Assembly: GCA_029931885.1 (NCBI GenBank) | Contig: JAOZRJ010000098.1 | Coordinates: forward strand, 1-6,094 | Length of the DNA: 6,094 bases | Direction: 5' to 3' | From: Candidatus Omnitrophota bacterium | Lineage (GTDB): Bacteria; Omnitrophota; Koll11; Zapsychrales; Aceulaceae | Part shown: positions 5,559-6,094 of the stretch, in pieces | Layout of the letters: every line of letters starts with the position of its first letter | Numbering within the stretch: the first letter of the stretch is position 1 | Made by a program: the position numbers and the translations under genes | Notes under the pieces: model-generated | What the model saw: the letters and a program-made list of their open reading frames with translations, nothing else | Told to the model about the DNA's origin: nothing | The model's database searches: none

Positions 5559-6094
5559 ATGGAATCAAAAGCCCAAGTATTAGTTCCGATGGTTGTTGAA
5601 AAATCAGGTCAAGGTGAACGTGCTTATGACATCTATTCTCGACTTTTGAAGGATCGAATTGTGTTTATCGGCACGGCCATTGATGATACGGTTGCGAATC
5701 TAGTTATTGCGCAACTTTTATTTTTACAATCAGAAGACGCAACAAAAGATATAAGCATTTATGTGAATTCTCCCGGTGGATCTGTTACATCCGGATTAGC
5801 AATTTACGACACGATGCAATTTTTAAAACCTGATATTCGTACCTATTGCATTGGCCAGGCTGCAAGCATGGGTTCAGTGCTTTTAACGGCCGGGACCAAA
5901 GGAAAGCGTTATGCCCTTCCATATTCACGTATTATGATTCATCAACCTTGGGGAGGCGTTCAAGGAACCGCAAGCGATATTACAATTCAAGCAAAAGAAA
6001 TTCAAAGATTAAAATCGGATTTGATAAAAATTTTATCAGTTCATACCGGTAAGTCGATTGATAAAATTACTGCAGATTCTGATCGTGATTTTTT
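5559..6094 (+). CDS. clpP: ATP-dependent Clp protease proteolytic subunit (3' end outside window)
   Basis: ClpP is the serine peptidase that forms the double-heptamer chamber fed by ClpX or ClpA/ClpC. The first 178 codons are visible and the frame is open at the right edge; family members are about 195-210 residues, so only the tail is missing. The N-terminus [20 protein letters not shown] (8-27) is the standard axial-loop and start region, and no long propeptide precedes it. Motifs: [10 protein letters not shown] (29-38), [20 protein letters not shown] (68-87), catalytic Ser103 in GQAASMGS (99-106), His128 in RIMIHQP (124-130) and Asp177 in DSDRDF (173-178). All three catalytic residues are therefore present and the enzyme should be active. 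Only one base separates it from the tig stop. By synteny in many bacteria, clpX or lon may follow outside the window. Confidence 0.97.
   Translation, partial: MESKAQVLVPMVVEKSGQGERAYDIYSRLLKDRIVFIGTAIDDTVANLVIAQLLFLQSEDATKDISIYVNSPGGSVTSGLAIYDTMQFLKPDIRTYCIGQAASMGSVLLTAGTKGKRYALPYSRIMIHQPWGGVQGTASDITIQAKEIQRLKSDLIKILSVHTGKSIDKITADSDRDF

Noticed and set aside
5846..6052. A 68-codon open frame on the plus strand inside clpP
   Set aside because: It is out of frame with the complete ClpP catalytic motifs and its translation is composition-driven, with no recognisable domain.
1..6094. A new defence, mobile or RNA-based system
   Set aside because: Every base beyond short gaps is accounted for by recognisable envelope and protein quality-control genes; I saw no direct repeat array, terminal inverted repeats, transposase, tRNA or rRNA.

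Overview
The window is a densely packed, single-strand (+) stretch of a low-G+C bacterial chromosome. It carries seven complete genes and one gene cut by the right edge, plus a possible 13-codon tail of another gene at the left edge. Order: kdsB, kdsA, kdsD (kpsF-type), kdsC, a fused lptC/lptA-like gene, lptB, a short trigger factor gene (tig), then clpP (3' end missing). All calls come from reading motifs in the translations; no database search was possible.

The organism is a Gram-negative (diderm) bacterium that makes Kdo-containing lipopolysaccharide. All four enzymes that turn ribulose-5-phosphate into CMP-Kdo are present, followed directly by parts of the Lpt machine that moves LPS from the inner to the outer membrane. 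A+T-rich codons, the metal-dependent type of KdsA, and an lptB followed by tig-clpP instead of the proteobacterial rpoN-hpf suggest a lineage outside the classical Proteobacteria. An Omnitrophota-like (PVC-related) candidate phylum is my best guess, but this is inference from gene order and style only.

Layout: 1-43 holds a likely end of an upstream gene and the kdsB ribosome binding site. 44-3101 is the Kdo block: KdsD makes arabinose-5-phosphate, KdsA condenses it with PEP, KdsC removes the phosphate, KdsB activates Kdo with CTP. 3101-4631 is the LPS export block: a secreted LptC/LptA-like bridge protein and the LptB ATPase. 4664-6094 is the protein quality-control pair tig-clpP, as found in many bacteria. 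Genes are separated by at most 32 bases, and several stop and start codons overlap (TAATG, ATGA, a 20-base overlap). I saw no terminator or convincing promoter, so the window reads as one operon or the middle of a longer one. No stretch over 300 bases lacks a gene.

The most noteworthy points are (1) a trigger factor that has cleanly lost its peptidyl-prolyl isomerase domain and part of its C-terminal domain, (2) an apparent LptC-LptA fusion replacing two separate genes, and (3) the joining of LPS synthesis/export genes to a chaperone/protease pair. I see no RNA gene, mobile element, CRISPR array or defence system here.
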